Source: ASV31 sp965229765 (GTDB lineage: Bacteria > Pseudomonadota > Alphaproteobacteria > Rhodobacterales > Rhodobacteraceae). Taken from it: DNA of 64,000 nt. The stretch is taken from contig CBDDJT010000003.1 of NCBI GenBank assembly GCA_965229765.1, forward strand, positions 1 through 64,000. The letters are read 5' to 3'. Below are positions 44,096-52,024 of this stretch, piece after piece (the first letter of the stretch is position 1; every line of letters starts with the position of its first letter). The notes beneath the pieces were generated by a model, which saw nothing but the letters and a program-made list of their open reading frames with translations, did no database searches and was not told the DNA's origin. A program made the position numbers and the translations under genes.

Positions 44096-44257
44096 ATGCC
44101 AGAGCCCGTAGCCACGGTAACCGGTGCAGGCCCCGGCATTGGCTGGGCCATCGCGCATGAGCTGGCGCAAAACGCGTTCGACGTGGTGGCCAATGACCTG
44201 CATCCCGGGATACTTCGCAATGAAGACGAAACGTCGCCCCCGCCGCCCCCCGCATGA
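44096..44257 (+). pseudogene. Truncated short-chain dehydrogenase N-terminus
   Basis: The frame starts MPEPVATVTGAGPGIGWAIA and continues HELAQNAFDVVANDLHPG, the Rossmann nucleotide-binding start of an SDR with the TGxxxGIG motif. At about 44210 the similarity ends and the DNA becomes a copy of the element's right end; the remaining 15 codons are a proline run. The gene was cut by element-associated rearrangement. Confidence 0.7.
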
Positions 44258-44673
44258 CCAAGCCGCCGGGGGCGGACTGCACCCCTTCTTCCGCGATGGC
44301 GCGGTGCAGCCGAGTGAGCTGCCGCTGGCAGGGGCTGGCCGCGATCCTCGAAAAGGCCTGGCGCGCCCGGCGACACGCCGCCCAGTGCGGCGAACGCCTC
44401 TCGATCCATCTTCAGCACCGCCCGCGCCATTCGGAATTATGTTGGTGTCATCGTCGCGACTTCTGACGGATCGGTTCGGCCCGATCATGTCAAGGGCGCT
44501 GGGCCTTCTGCTTTGGCGCGCTGAGCTCCACGCGCCTCACCGGCGGCTTGCACATTTATGCACGCAAACGACCCCTGGCGCACCCATGAGACAATCTGTC
44601 TGCATGACTGTCTCTATTCGAGGCAAGACGAAGAAATTTTCGCCCTTCCTCACACGCGCTTGAGGAAGACTAT
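44210..44673. pseudogene. Decayed right end of a second, related integrative element
   Basis: This segment matches, with gaps and many substitutions, the right end of the intact element at about 51240-51832. On the minus strand it carries remnants of both genes there: GGRRGRRFVFIAKYPG (compare GGRRGRRFVFIPKRPY) and MARAVLKMDREAFAALGGVSPG (compare MARAALKMDRTAFAALAGVSPG). It also carries eroded copies of the TGTCTCCAT repeats (TGTCTGCAT, TGTCTCTAT near 44597-44617). It ends exactly at the 18-bp att core. About 130 bp is missing internally. The genes are not functional. Confidence 0.75.
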
Positions 44674-44691
44674 TGGCGCACCCGACAGGAT
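44674..44691. other. attL: displaced 18-bp end of tRNA-Arg
   Basis: The sequence TGGCGCACCCGACAGGAT is identical to the tRNA-Arg 3' end (CCA, discriminator, acceptor strand and part of the T stem, read on the minus strand) at 51833-51850. Beyond it the two sequences stay similar (TCGAAACC against TTCGAACC). It also closes the older decayed element on its left, so it has served as a junction for both. Confidence 0.88.
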
Positions 44692-44794
44692 CGAAACCCG
44701 CCCTGAAATCAAGGGCTTGCATGGCGCTAAGTCACTGATCTATTGACGCTATTGCCCACATATGCCCACATGAGCCCAGAGACAGTTTCATGAA

Positions 44795-44828
44795 ATGGAG
44801 ACACTTTCTGTCTCCATTCTGTCTCCAT
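44795..44828. promoter_or_regulatory. TGTCTCCAT repeats at the left end, candidate integrase arm sites
   Basis: ATGGAGACA (44795-44803) and its complement TGTCTCCAT (44809-44817) form a perfect palindrome with a 5-bp spacer. Another TGTCTCCAT follows at 44820-44828, 13 bp before the integrase start codon. The same 9-mer occurs twice at the right end (51758, 51770). Repeats shared by both ends and placed just upstream of int fit arm-type binding sites or an int-autoregulatory operator. Confidence 0.6.
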
Positions 44829-44840
44829 AAGGGCAGGCAC

Positions 44841-46091
44841 ATGGCGCTCACAACCGACGTTGCGATACGGAAATGGAAGCCTCTGAAGGACGGCGAAGCC
44901 CAGGGGATTGGCGGGCGTTCCGGCCTCTATGTGCGCGGCTGGCGCGCTGGCGGCAAAGCGTTCTATGCCCGCCTGGCCGGCACCTGGGTCAAGGTGGCCG
45001 ACTATGGAGAAATGACGCTGGCCGAGGCGCGCGAACTGGCGCCCGTCACGCGGCGGCTGGCGAAAGAGGGCTGGCCCGCCGGCGCGTTCCGGGCCGCCTT
45101 CGAGGGCGGCGCCCGGACTGCGGCCGAGTTGGAAGCGGCCGTGCGCAATGAGGAACTGCCCGGCCTGCCGACGATGCAGGCAAGCGCGCGGACCTATGAC
45201 GCCGCGTTTCAGGCCTGGCATGGCGAGCGCAAGGCGAAGCTTCAGGCCGGGCCGTCGCGGCGGCGCCCAGAGGCGATCCACGAAAACCACGTGGCGCCGG
45301 TGCTAGGCCGGCGGCCGGTGCCCGAGATCACCCGGCCCGAGATCGTGCGCGCCCTAAAGCCCGTCTTCGCCGAAAACCCGGTAACGGCTGGCTACGCGCT
45401 GCAATACGTCCGAGCGGTGCTCGATTGGGCCGTTGATGAGGGCTGGCGCGACGGCAACCCGACCCCGCCCGCGCGATCCTTCGCAAGCATCAAACCCGAA
45501 CGCGCCGTGCGGCACCACGGCACAATCGCGGCGGATCGGCTTCCCGAACTCTGGCGGCAGGTGCAGGCCACCGGCGCCGGCGCATCGGTCCAGGCCGCGA
45601 TCCTGACGCTGATGGTGACAGGGCACCGACTGGCGCCCGTTCTCCACGCGCGCTGGGCTGACCTCGATGCCGCTGGCGTGTGGACCGTTCCAGCGCGCAC
45701 CCACAAAGCTGAGCTGGGCCGGATGAAATCGGGCCGGGCCTATTCGCTGAAGATCCCGCCCGGTCTTCTGCGGCAATGGCACGCCGCCCGCGCCAACGAT
45801 TGCGCGCTGATCTTCCCAAGCCCCACCGACCCGCGCCGCCCGGTGAGCGGCGCCGCGGTGCTCAAGGTCCTGAAGCGGATTGAGGACGGAATGACCGCGC
45901 ACGGCTTTCGCAACGCGGTCAAGACCTGGTGCCGAACGGCCAAGCCCCCGGTGCCCGATCACATCGCGGATGCATTCCTGGACCACAGCTTGCGCGGCCT
46001 CGACGCCGCGTATCGTCGCGCCGACACGAGCCGCGCCCGCGCCGAGCTGGCCGCCCGGCTCTATCGCTTCGTCACCGGCGGCGACGAATGA
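44841..46091 (+). CDS. Tyrosine integrase (P4-type phage/island integrase)
   Basis: The 416-residue protein has an N-terminal arm-binding domain (residues 1-90), a core-binding domain around 120-220 and a catalytic domain with R263 (TGHRLAP), H354/R357 (HGFR), H382 (LDHSLRG) and nucleophile Y391 (DAAYRR). GGCAGG lies upstream of the ATG at 44841; the frame opens earlier at 44790, but that stretch overlaps the repeats. It catalyses site-specific recombination at the tRNA-Arg att site. It points away from attL into the element, and the next gene overlaps it by ATGA. Confidence 0.95.
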   Translation: MALTTDVAIRKWKPLKDGEAQGIGGRSGLYVRGWRAGGKAFYARLAGTWVKVADYGEMTLAEARELAPVTRRLAKEGWPAGAFRAAFEGGARTAAELEAAVRNEELPGLPTMQASARTYDAAFQAWHGERKAKLQAGPSRRRPEAIHENHVAPVLGRRPVPEITRPEIVRALKPVFAENPVTAGYALQYVRAVLDWAVDEGWRDGNPTPPARSFASIKPERAVRHHGTIAADRLPELWRQVQATGAGASVQAAILTLMVTGHRLAPVLHARWADLDAAGVWTVPARTHKAELGRMKSGRAYSLKIPPGLLRQWHAARANDCALIFPSPTDPRRPVSGAAVLKVLKRIEDGMTAHGFRNAVKTWCRTAKPPVPDHIADAFLDHSLRGLDAAYRRADTSRARAELAARLYRFVTGGDE

Positions 46092-46531
46092 GGCGCCTGC
46101 CGGAAAGCCGCCGGGCCGCGCTGGGCGCCCTATATGCCGAGGCACGGCAGCTCGACAGCGCCGACACCCGGGCCCGCTGGCGCCGGATGGAACTTCTGGC
46201 CGAGATGGCGGAGCACGCGTTCTACAATCACGACGACGCCACCGACGCTGAAATTGGGGCCGAAATCGCCGCGCTGATCCGGGACGGCGCTGGTGCCGAC
46301 ATTGCGCGCAAGGCCGACGAATGGCAGCGCAACGACGACTTGCGCGGGATGTTCCTGACGATGCGTGCGCGCGGCGAAACTGGCGTAGCCGCCCGAGCCG
46401 AGCTGGCGGCCATGTTCTGCGTGGGGCAGGACGTGGTGCGCAAGGTCATCCGCGAGACGCCGGCGGAGTATTGGCAGGACCGGTTCCCCGAGCTCGATGC
46501 GGCCGAGCTGGCCGAGCTGCTGCGCCGCTGA
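46088..46531 (+). CDS. Element protein of unknown function, helical
   Basis: The 147-residue acidic, helix-rich protein starts MRRLPESRRAALGALYAEAR and overlaps the integrase stop by ATGA. A C-terminal stretch, AELAAMFCVGQDVVRKVIRE, looks like a helix-turn-helix, so DNA binding is possible. I recognise no family. Position next to int suggests a role in integration control. Confidence 0.65.
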   Translation: MRRLPESRRAALGALYAEARQLDSADTRARWRRMELLAEMAEHAFYNHDDATDAEIGAEIAALIRDGAGADIARKADEWQRNDDLRGMFLTMRARGETGVAARAELAAMFCVGQDVVRKVIRETPAEYWQDRFPELDAAELAELLRR

Positions 46532-46619
46532 TCCCTTGGACTTTTTCCGGTGGAAAAGTCCTTTGTGCGGCAATGGATTCATGTGTTCCTTACGGGGTCA
46601 GGTAGACCGAGGAGCGAAA

Positions 46620-46841
46620 ATGCCTGACACGACGAAAACCCATAAGCCCGCGATCCGTCCCGATTGGTTGACCGCCGACCAGGTGGGCCAGCGCTACGGG
46701 TGCAGCCGCAATCGCGTCTACACCATGGTGCGTCAGGGCCTGATCCCCGAGCCGCACCGCTTTTCTGCGCGCATGTCGCGCTGGGCGCGGGCCGAGCTCG
46801 ACGCCGCCGACGCCGCGCGGATGCAGGAGCGTGCAGCATGA
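46620..46841 (+). CDS. AlpA-like helix-turn-helix protein, candidate excisionase
   Basis: The 73-residue protein contains DWLTADQVGQRYGCSRNRVYTMVRQGLIPEPHRF, the MerR-like winged helix of AlpA/Xis-type proteins (residues 14-48), followed by a helix. GGAGCG precedes the ATG. In small elements such proteins direct excision or activate int. It is coupled by ATGA to the next gene. Confidence 0.8.
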   Translation: MPDTTKTHKPAIRPDWLTADQVGQRYGCSRNRVYTMVRQGLIPEPHRFSARMSRWARAELDAADAARMQERAA

Positions 46842-47182
46842 CCGCCGCCGCGACCCCCGCCGCCCTGTCGCTGACCGATCTGGCCGCCGCCGCCACGACC
46901 TTGGCCGCGCTCCTCGACGGGCTCGACCTCCTGGCGTTCCTGGCGCTTCAGGCCGACCCCGAGGACACACCCGCCGATCACGAAATAAGGCGCGCCCGCA
47001 ACAGCTTGGGGCCGCTTGCTGAGGTGGCCCGCGACCAGACGCACAAGTTGGCGGCCGAGATCGCGATGGCCGATCTAGCGGACAGCCGGCGCCAGCGCGA
47101 GCTGGCCGCGATCCTGGCCGATCCGTCCCAATGGGCAGACGGAACGCCACCGGCGGCGCTGCTTCGCTGGGCCGGAAAATAG
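46838..47182 (+). CDS. Element protein of unknown function, alanine-rich
   Basis: The 114-residue protein is very rich in alanine and leucine (MTAAATPAALSLTDLAAAAT), predicted all-helical, with a more charged second half. No domain is recognised. It begins by ATGA overlap with the AlpA-like gene and is followed by a hairpin. Confidence 0.6.
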   Translation: MTAAATPAALSLTDLAAAATTLAALLDGLDLLAFLALQADPEDTPADHEIRRARNSLGPLAEVARDQTHKLAAEIAMADLADSRRQRELAAILADPSQWADGTPPAALLRWAGK

Positions 47183-47185
47183 AGA

Positions 47186-47213
47186 CCCCGCCGGGCGCTG
47201 GGCCACGGCGGGG
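47186..47213 (+). terminator. GC hairpin after the AlpA-like operon
   Basis: CCCCGCCG (47186-47193) pairs exactly with CGGCGGGG (47206-47213) across a 12-base loop, just after the stop at 47182. A partially U-rich stretch (GGTGTTGTCTTGG) follows. It could be a weak terminator separating the two gene sets of the element. Confidence 0.45.
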
Positions 47214-47298
47214 AAGGTGGTGTTGTCTTGGCAGGACGACCCCGCGATTCTACCACGCCGCCCGCGCCCGGTCCATCTGAGATACTGAGGCGAAGAGC

Positions 47299-47712
47299 AT
47301 GACATTACGAGAAAAACCGGTGCCAGAGCTGCGGTGCCGAACGGGGATGGATTCCGCGTGCGATGCGCTGGGCGCGGCGCTGGTGCTGGGCCGAGACGCG
47401 GACGTCTGGGCAGCGCTGGGCGCGATCTGGCGGCACCGGCTGACCGAGGCCGAGCGGGCCGCTGTGGCGTGGGCCGCGCTTCGATCCCTGCCGCCGGACA
47501 CCCGCGCGGCGATCCTGCGCGCCCTCGATCCCGAGGCAGGGCCACCGCTGCCGCCGATCCAACCGCCGATGGCGGCCGCCCGATGGTGGGCAGGCATGGC
47601 GAACCGCGCCGAGCTGCGGGCCTACGCCGCCGCCGCCTTCGAGGCGATGCCGCCGGCCGATCGGCGCCGTTTCTTGGACTGGGCCAGCCAGCCCGAGGCG
47701 GTGGCGGCATGA
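47299..47712 (+). CDS. Element protein of unknown function
   Basis: The 137-residue protein (MTLREKPVPELRCRTGMDSA at the start) is helical with many Ala/Arg/Trp residues and a proline-rich turn (GPPLPPIQPPM). It has no recognised motif. It is the first of four closely coupled genes running to 49030, so it may belong to a replication or recombination set. Confidence 0.6.
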   Translation: MTLREKPVPELRCRTGMDSACDALGAALVLGRDADVWAALGAIWRHRLTEAERAAVAWAALRSLPPDTRAAILRALDPEAGPPLPPIQPPMAAARWWAGMANRAELRAYAAAAFEAMPPADRRRFLDWASQPEAVAA

Positions 47713-47930
47713 CCGGGCCGGAACTCGAACGGGCGCTGCATCACATGCCGGCCGTGGCGGAACGGGCCACGAACACCTGGGCCGCCGGATTCGCCCGGTC
47801 CATCATCCGGCAGAGCCGGCGCCCTGGGTGGAAGCCGACCCCGAAGCAGGCCACGATCCTTCGGAGGCTCCTGGCGGAGTTTTTCGCGGACGCGGGCGAC
47901 GACGCGCCCGTGATCGAGGTGGGCGAATGA
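47709..47930 (+). CDS. Small element protein of unknown function
   Basis: The 73-residue basic protein (MTGPELERALHHMPAVAERA) contains SIIRQSRRPGWKPTPKQATILRRLL, a pattern often seen in phage-encoded proteins near replication genes. It overlaps both neighbours by ATGA. No function can be assigned. Confidence 0.6.
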   Translation: MTGPELERALHHMPAVAERATNTWAAGFARSIIRQSRRPGWKPTPKQATILRRLLAEFFADAGDDAPVIEVGE

Positions 47931-48424
47931 GCGCGCGGGCGATGCGCTGGGCCTTTGGGCTGTTCGAGATGGTCAACGTGCCGCCCCCGGAGCGTGCGGT
48001 CCTCCTGGCGCTGGCTTGGGACCATACGGATTCGGCCGGGTGCTTCCCGTCCCAGGCGCGGCTGTCCCTGCTATCGGGATACCGAGAACGCCGGGTCCGC
48101 GACATCCTGGCGAACCTCGAACGGCGGGGCCTGATCACGCGCCGCCGGGTCCGCCAGGGCGGTAAACACGCGCGCACTGACTACACTTTGTTCGGCACCG
48201 GGACGCCTCCCGCCACCGGCGGGCGGGGGCCGGTAGAAAACAACCGCCACCACCGGCACTGCGGGGCCGGTAGTGACCACCGGCCCCCACCCGCCGCTTA
48301 TAGGGGTAATACTATCCCTAAGGGCGGGACGGGCGGAAACGTGGTGCCGTTTGCCGAGAAGAGCGCGCCCGATGCCGAACCTCCCGCACCGACCGAAACC
48401 CGCCGCCGATCTTCTACGGAGTGA
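47927..48424 (+). CDS. Helix-turn-helix protein, phage replication-type
   Basis: The 165-residue protein has a winged-helix pattern: AMRWAFGLFEMVNVPPPERAVLLALAWDHTD, then PSQARLSLLSGYRERRVRDILANLERRGLI (residues 45-75), typical of helix-turn-helix_36/DnaD-like proteins that start replication or load helicase in phages. The C-terminal half is low-complexity, rich in Gly, Pro, His and Arg. It may be the element's replication initiator, though this is uncertain. Confidence 0.68.
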   Translation: MSARAMRWAFGLFEMVNVPPPERAVLLALAWDHTDSAGCFPSQARLSLLSGYRERRVRDILANLERRGLITRRRVRQGGKHARTDYTLFGTGTPPATGGRGPVENNRHHRHCGAGSDHRPPPAAYRGNTIPKGGTGGNVVPFAEKSAPDAEPPAPTETRRRSSTE

Positions 48425-48427
48425 GAC

Positions 48428-49030
48428 ATGACCGACACCGACACCGCCCAGCTTCCCCAGCACGAAACCCAGCTGCCCGCCGCCGCTCCGGTGGCCGCCT
48501 TGTCACCGGCCGAAGCCGCGTGGCGCCTGACCGAACGGCAGGCCGTGGCGATCTCCCGCGCCACCGATGGCGTTCCGAAGCATTTCCGAGGAAAGCCAGG
48601 AGATATCGTGGCGGCATGGGTGATGGCCGACGAACTGGGAATTTCGCGGATGGCGATGTTGCGGAGTGCCTTTGTCGTCAATGGCAGGGTGCAGCTCTCC
48701 GGCGACCTGCTCTTGGCCGTGGCCCGGGGTGCCGGGGTGAAGGTTTCCGAGCGCATCGAGGAGCACGAGGCCGAGGGCGAGCTTGTGGCCCATTGCGAGG
48801 CGACCCTGCCGGGCGGCGAGATCGTCGCCGCGTCGTTCAGCACCGGGGACGCCGAGCGCGCGGGGCTTTGGAACTCATCGGACCCGTGGCGGAAATACCC
48901 GCGTCGGATGCTCCAAATGCGCGCGCGGGGCTTCTGTCTCCGCGATGCCGTCGCGGACAAGCTTGCAGGTGTCTACGCGCCTGGCGAACTGATCGACGGC
49001 GAGGCCATTGACGTAACGCCAGCCGGCTGA
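48428..49030 (+). CDS. RecT-like phage protein
   Basis: The 200-residue protein has segments typical of RecT-related phage proteins: AWVMADELGISRMAMLRSAFVVNGRVQLSGDLLLAVARG (residues 62-100), then WRKYPRRMLQMRARGFCLRDAVADKLAGVY (residues 156-185). Such proteins anneal single strands or are structural relatives of annealases. No partner exonuclease gene is present. It starts 3 bases after the previous stop. Confidence 0.7.
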   Translation: MTDTDTAQLPQHETQLPAAAPVAALSPAEAAWRLTERQAVAISRATDGVPKHFRGKPGDIVAAWVMADELGISRMAMLRSAFVVNGRVQLSGDLLLAVARGAGVKVSERIEEHEAEGELVAHCEATLPGGEIVAASFSTGDAERAGLWNSSDPWRKYPRRMLQMRARGFCLRDAVADKLAGVYAPGELIDGEAIDVTPAG

Positions 49031-49169
49031 CCGGCGCGCGACGGGCCGGCCGCCCCCCCGGGTGCTTGGGTCCTTCCCCGGCCCCGTGCCGCTGCGGGTG
49101 GGGAAGACTGCGGAAATTTATTTGTGCGTGGCCAATGGGTTGACGGACTATTATTATACCCGGCGCCCT

Positions 49170-49209
49170 GGAAAGCGCGCCAGAGCCGCCCCCGCCGCCG
49201 ATCTGGCAC
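49170..49209. repeat. Leader repeat, copy 1 (partner at 49431-49470)
   Basis: A 40-bp segment beginning GGAAAGCGCGCCAGAG at 49170 recurs at 49431-49470 with about 33 of 40 bases identical. Each copy stands upstream of a start codon (49219 and 49504). The first copy is preceded by a short AT-rich tract near 49150 in an otherwise GC-rich context. It may be a shared promoter or RNA leader controlling two late genes. Confidence 0.65.
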
Positions 49210-49218
49210 GGTCGCGGC

Positions 49219-49404
49219 ATGGCCGACCCCGCCCGCCCCGTCCGTGTCTATGCCCGCAAGCCGCTGACGGCGCCCGGCGGCCGCCCGGTTCCGCCCGGCG
49301 CCGTCGCGCTGGTGCCGCTGGTCCTGGCCCAAGATGCCGAGTTACGCGGCATTGCTTCGATCCTCGACGATCCCGCCGCCCCCGAAACTGCTCCGGCAGC
49401 CTAA
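49219..49404 (+). CDS. Small element protein of unknown function
   Basis: The 61-residue protein (MADPARPVRVYARKPLTAPG) is Pro/Ala-rich with a hydrophobic middle (AVALVPLVLAQ). The leader repeat lies just upstream. No ribosome site is obvious, and the reading rests on its position between two leader copies, so it is tentative. Confidence 0.45.
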   Translation: MADPARPVRVYARKPLTAPGGRPVPPGAVALVPLVLAQDAELRGIASILDDPAAPETAPAA

Positions 49405-49430
49405 CGTCCTGAAATCAAACGAAACCGTGG

Positions 49431-49470
49431 GGAAAGCGCGCCAGAGACGCCGCCGGCGGCGATTTGCGAC
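49431..49470. repeat. Leader repeat, copy 2 (partner at 49170-49209)
   Basis: This copy begins with the same 16 bases, GGAAAGCGCGCCAGAG, and differs from copy 1 at about seven of the following positions. It lies 34 bases upstream of the capsid-like gene. Confidence 0.65.
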
Positions 49471-49503
49471 ACTGGACCCGGCGCAAATCAAGAGGGATAG
49501 ACC

Positions 49504-50520
49504 ATGCCGACCCGCGACAAGCACCGGAAGATTCTGGGCGACCTCCCGCCCACGACGCCCGCACGCCGCACGCCCGAGCCGAGCGCGGCGGAGCTGATCG
49601 CCGCCGCCATCGCCGCCGCCGACCGCAAGCGGGGCGGCGCGGGTGGATTTTTCCGCGACGATGGAGATGGTGAGACCTTCGTGCCGATGCCCGCCCTCGC
49701 GCGCGCCAACGCGGGGACGGTGATCCACATCGGCCTTCGCGCCGGGCTGCCCGAGATCGCCGAGGCGCTGGGCGACGCCGCGCCGGTTCCGACGCCAGCC
49801 GCCACGCCTGCGGCGGAAACGAGGACGCTGGAAACTGAAATCCTTGCCCGTTCCCGAGTGCTGCGTGCCGGCGCCCATCTTGTTCACGTGCCGACGCTTC
49901 CGGCCGAAGTCCGGAACGGGGTCCCGATCCTGACCGACACGCCCAGCGGACTGGTCCGCATCGCGCCCGCCGGTTTCTCGCAGATTTCCGACGACGCCGA
50001 GGTTGCCGCTTCGTCTTCGCCCGTCACCGTCGCAACGGTGGATCGTGACACCGCGCCGGGCTACGCGGTCCGGTTCGAGATTACGCGGGCGGCCACCAAG
50101 GCGCGCGGGCCCGACCGGGTGCTGTCGGAAATCGTCGCCTCGATCGGCATGGGCGTTGCCCGGCTGATCGACCTAGAGCTACTCACCGCGCTTGTCGCGA
50201 CGACGCCGCCCGCGTTCTCGATGGCCGCCGCCGCCGCGTCCGGCGTGAGTTTTCCGGAGCTGCGCGCGCTGGTGGGCACCGATGGCACCGGCGCCGCTGC
50301 TGACCAGGGCGGGCTTTTCGTTTCGGGCGTGCCTGCGGAGATCAGCGACACGGTGGCCGCCACCGTGGTGGGCGCCTGGTCGCGCGTGGGCGTGGCGGTG
50401 CTCGATGAGCTGACGGTGGCCGTGGACCGCCGCGACCGGAGCGGGAAAATCGCCCTCACCGCCTGGGCGAACGTGCAAGCCCTGCTGGCCGATCCGGCGC
50501 CGTTCTGGGTGGCGGCGTGA
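49504..50520 (+). CDS. Possible HK97-fold capsid-like protein
   Basis: The 338-residue protein has a charged N-terminal region (residues 1-110) that could be a scaffold-like delta domain. A beta-rich part follows with SPVTVATVDRDTAPGYAVRFEITRAATKARG, a helix DRVLSEIVASIGMGVARLIDLELLTALVA, and a C-terminal strand set ending in DRRDRSGKIALTAWANVQALLADPAPFW. The order of these elements resembles HK97-type major capsid proteins. I see no diagnostic motif, and no portal, protease or terminase is encoded. If correct, the element is a capsid-forming satellite or a reduced prophage. Confidence 0.45.
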   Translation: MPTRDKHRKILGDLPPTTPARRTPEPSAAELIAAAIAAADRKRGGAGGFFRDDGDGETFVPMPALARANAGTVIHIGLRAGLPEIAEALGDAAPVPTPAATPAAETRTLETEILARSRVLRAGAHLVHVPTLPAEVRNGVPILTDTPSGLVRIAPAGFSQISDDAEVAASSSPVTVATVDRDTAPGYAVRFEITRAATKARGPDRVLSEIVASIGMGVARLIDLELLTALVATTPPAFSMAAAAASGVSFPELRALVGTDGTGAAADQGGLFVSGVPAEISDTVAATVVGAWSRVGVAVLDELTVAVDRRDRSGKIALTAWANVQALLADPAPFWVAA

Positions 50521-50867
50521 TGACCTGGCTGGGCCGCATCTTTGGCCGCGAACTCGACCCCGAAACGGCCCGCGCCGGGTTGTCGCCGGAGCTCCTGGCG
50601 GCGATCTCTGCCGCTGGTTTCATCTGGCGCCCTGGCGCGGACGAGGGCGACCCCGCCCGCGCGATTGTCACGGTGCGCACGGTGGGCCGCTTTTACTGGG
50701 ACGGCCGCGACGACGCCGCCGCCCGCATTCGGCGCGCATACCCTGACCTTACCGGCCCCGAGGCACGCCGCGCCGCGCTGCTGCTGTCCGATGTGATCGG
50801 TTCCCGGAATCGCGTGGCCGCCCGAGGCTTCAGCACGCGGCCGGTGCCGTGGGCCTTGCGCTGGTAG
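50520..50867 (+). CDS. Element protein of unknown function
   Basis: The 115-residue protein (MTWLGRIFGRELDPETARAG) is basic and mixed alpha/beta, with VRTVGRFYWDGRDDAAARIRRAYPDL in the middle. It overlaps the capsid-like gene by one base at ATG 50520; GTG 50517 is an alternative. Its position after a possible capsid gene could suit a head-completion protein, but no family is recognised. Confidence 0.55.
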   Translation: MTWLGRIFGRELDPETARAGLSPELLAAISAAGFIWRPGADEGDPARAIVTVRTVGRFYWDGRDDAAARIRRAYPDLTGPEARRAALLLSDVIGSRNRVAARGFSTRPVPWALRW

Positions 50868-50966
50868 CGAACTGAGATCGCGGCCGCTGCCTGAGGCGGC
50901 CGTGCCTGCCGGCCCCCTCACCGGCAAACACCGCCCCCGGCCCGCGCCAAACTGGCCGGGGGCCCC

Positions 50967-51398
50967 TCAGGCAGCGGGGCGGCATTGCAGCCATGTAGCG
51001 CCCTCCCACGCCTCCCACGCGGCGCGCGCCGTCTTCAGCGATACACCCGCCGCCGCAGCCGCTTCTTTGAGGCCACCGCCTTGTTCGAGAACCTGCACCG
51101 CGCGACCCCGCCGCCACTCCCGCATCACCGGCCGCCCGTTCCCCAGCTCTAAGATCATGCTTGGGAACGCTTCGCCCAGCGCGCGCGCCGCCTCGATCCC
51201 CACCGCGACCGCGACGGGGTGCTCCCGATACGGCCGCTTGGGGATGAAGACAAACCGCCGCCCGCGCCGGCCGCCTTGCCGCGCGGCCGCCATTAGGCAG
51301 AGCGCGAGATCGCGCCCGATCACGGCCGCCACGTCCTCCAGCGTCTGCCCGAGGTTGGGCGCCCCCATCGGTGCCGCCAAGGGCTCTGGGCCGCTCAT
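50967..51398 (-). CDS. Element HTH protein of unknown function
   Basis: The 143-residue protein has a basic motif RQGGRRGRRFVFIPKRPY (residues 40-57) and a C-terminal helix-turn-helix GGGLKEAAAAAGVSLKTARAAWEAW, resembling Mor/middle-operon regulator-like phage proteins. It overlaps the upstream small HTH gene by ATGA on the minus strand. A decayed copy of part of it is present near 44210-44260. Confidence 0.65.
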   Translation of the reverse strand: MSGPEPLAAPMGAPNLGQTLEDVAAVIGRDLALCLMAAARQGGRRGRRFVFIPKRPYREHPVAVAVGIEAARALGEAFPSMILELGNGRPVMREWRRGRAVQVLEQGGGLKEAAAAAGVSLKTARAAWEAWEGATWLQCRPAA

Positions 51399-51613
51399 GC
51401 TTTCGCCCCCCGGAACACGACACCGCCGGGGACGAGCTGCACGCCCTCGACCGTCAAGGCGCGGTGCAGCCGAGAGAGCTTCGCCGCCGGCAACGGCTGG
51501 CCGCGTTCCTCGAACATCGCCAAGTCACCGGGCGAGACCCCGGCCAGCGCCGCGAAGGCGGTGCGGTCCATCTTGAGCGCCGCCCGCGCCATGCGGGCCT
51601 GAGTTGGTGTCAT
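51395..51613 (-). CDS. Small HTH regulator of the element
   Basis: The 72-residue protein (MTPTQARMARAALKMDRTAF) is an XRE-like helix-turn-helix: AALKMDRTAFAALAGVSPGDLAMFEERGQPLPAAKLSRLHRAL. It is encoded in the opposite direction to the integrase gene set, as phage-type repressors usually are. GGAGC precedes its start on the minus strand. A decayed paralogue lies at 44430-44280. Confidence 0.75.
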   Translation of the reverse strand: MTPTQARMARAALKMDRTAFAALAGVSPGDLAMFEERGQPLPAAKLSRLHRALTVEGVQLVPGGVVFRGAKA

Positions 51614-51757
51614 GGTCGGGCTCCTTCGTCATCCACTCAACGCGATGATGCCGGAAGCGCTGGGCCAGCGGCTCTGGCGCGCTGTGCAACCGGCGCATAA
51701 CCGGCGATTTGCACATTGATGAACTCAAGCGATCCTTAACGCACACATGAGACAATC

Positions 51758-51778
51758 TGTCTCCATAACTGTCTCCAT
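51758..51778. promoter_or_regulatory. TGTCTCCAT repeats at the right end
   Basis: TGTCTCCAT occurs at 51758-51766 and 51770-51778, 12 bp apart, with flanking GAGACA elements at 51749-51754 and 51781-51786. The same 9-mer is found in front of the integrase gene at the left end. These fit arm-type integrase or excisionase sites. Confidence 0.6.
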
Positions 51779-51832
51779 TCGAGACAGAGTACCGGAATCG
51801 GCCTTTATTTACGGGGACTTAGTGCAGATTGG

Positions 51833-51909
<77 letters not shown>

Positions 51910-52024
51910 GTTGAGCGGGTCTATAGCCGTCGTAGGATTGCCTCGCAATGGGAATCCGTCAACTCGGGCTTGCCGTTGCCCGGTCTGCCGCCATGATGCG
52001 CAGACGCAGTTCAGGAACCGATCC

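Noticed and set aside
49128..49165. TTGACG and TATTAT/TATACC as a sigma70 promoter in the element
   Set aside because: The hexamers are only about 6-9 bp apart, far from the 16-18 bp needed.
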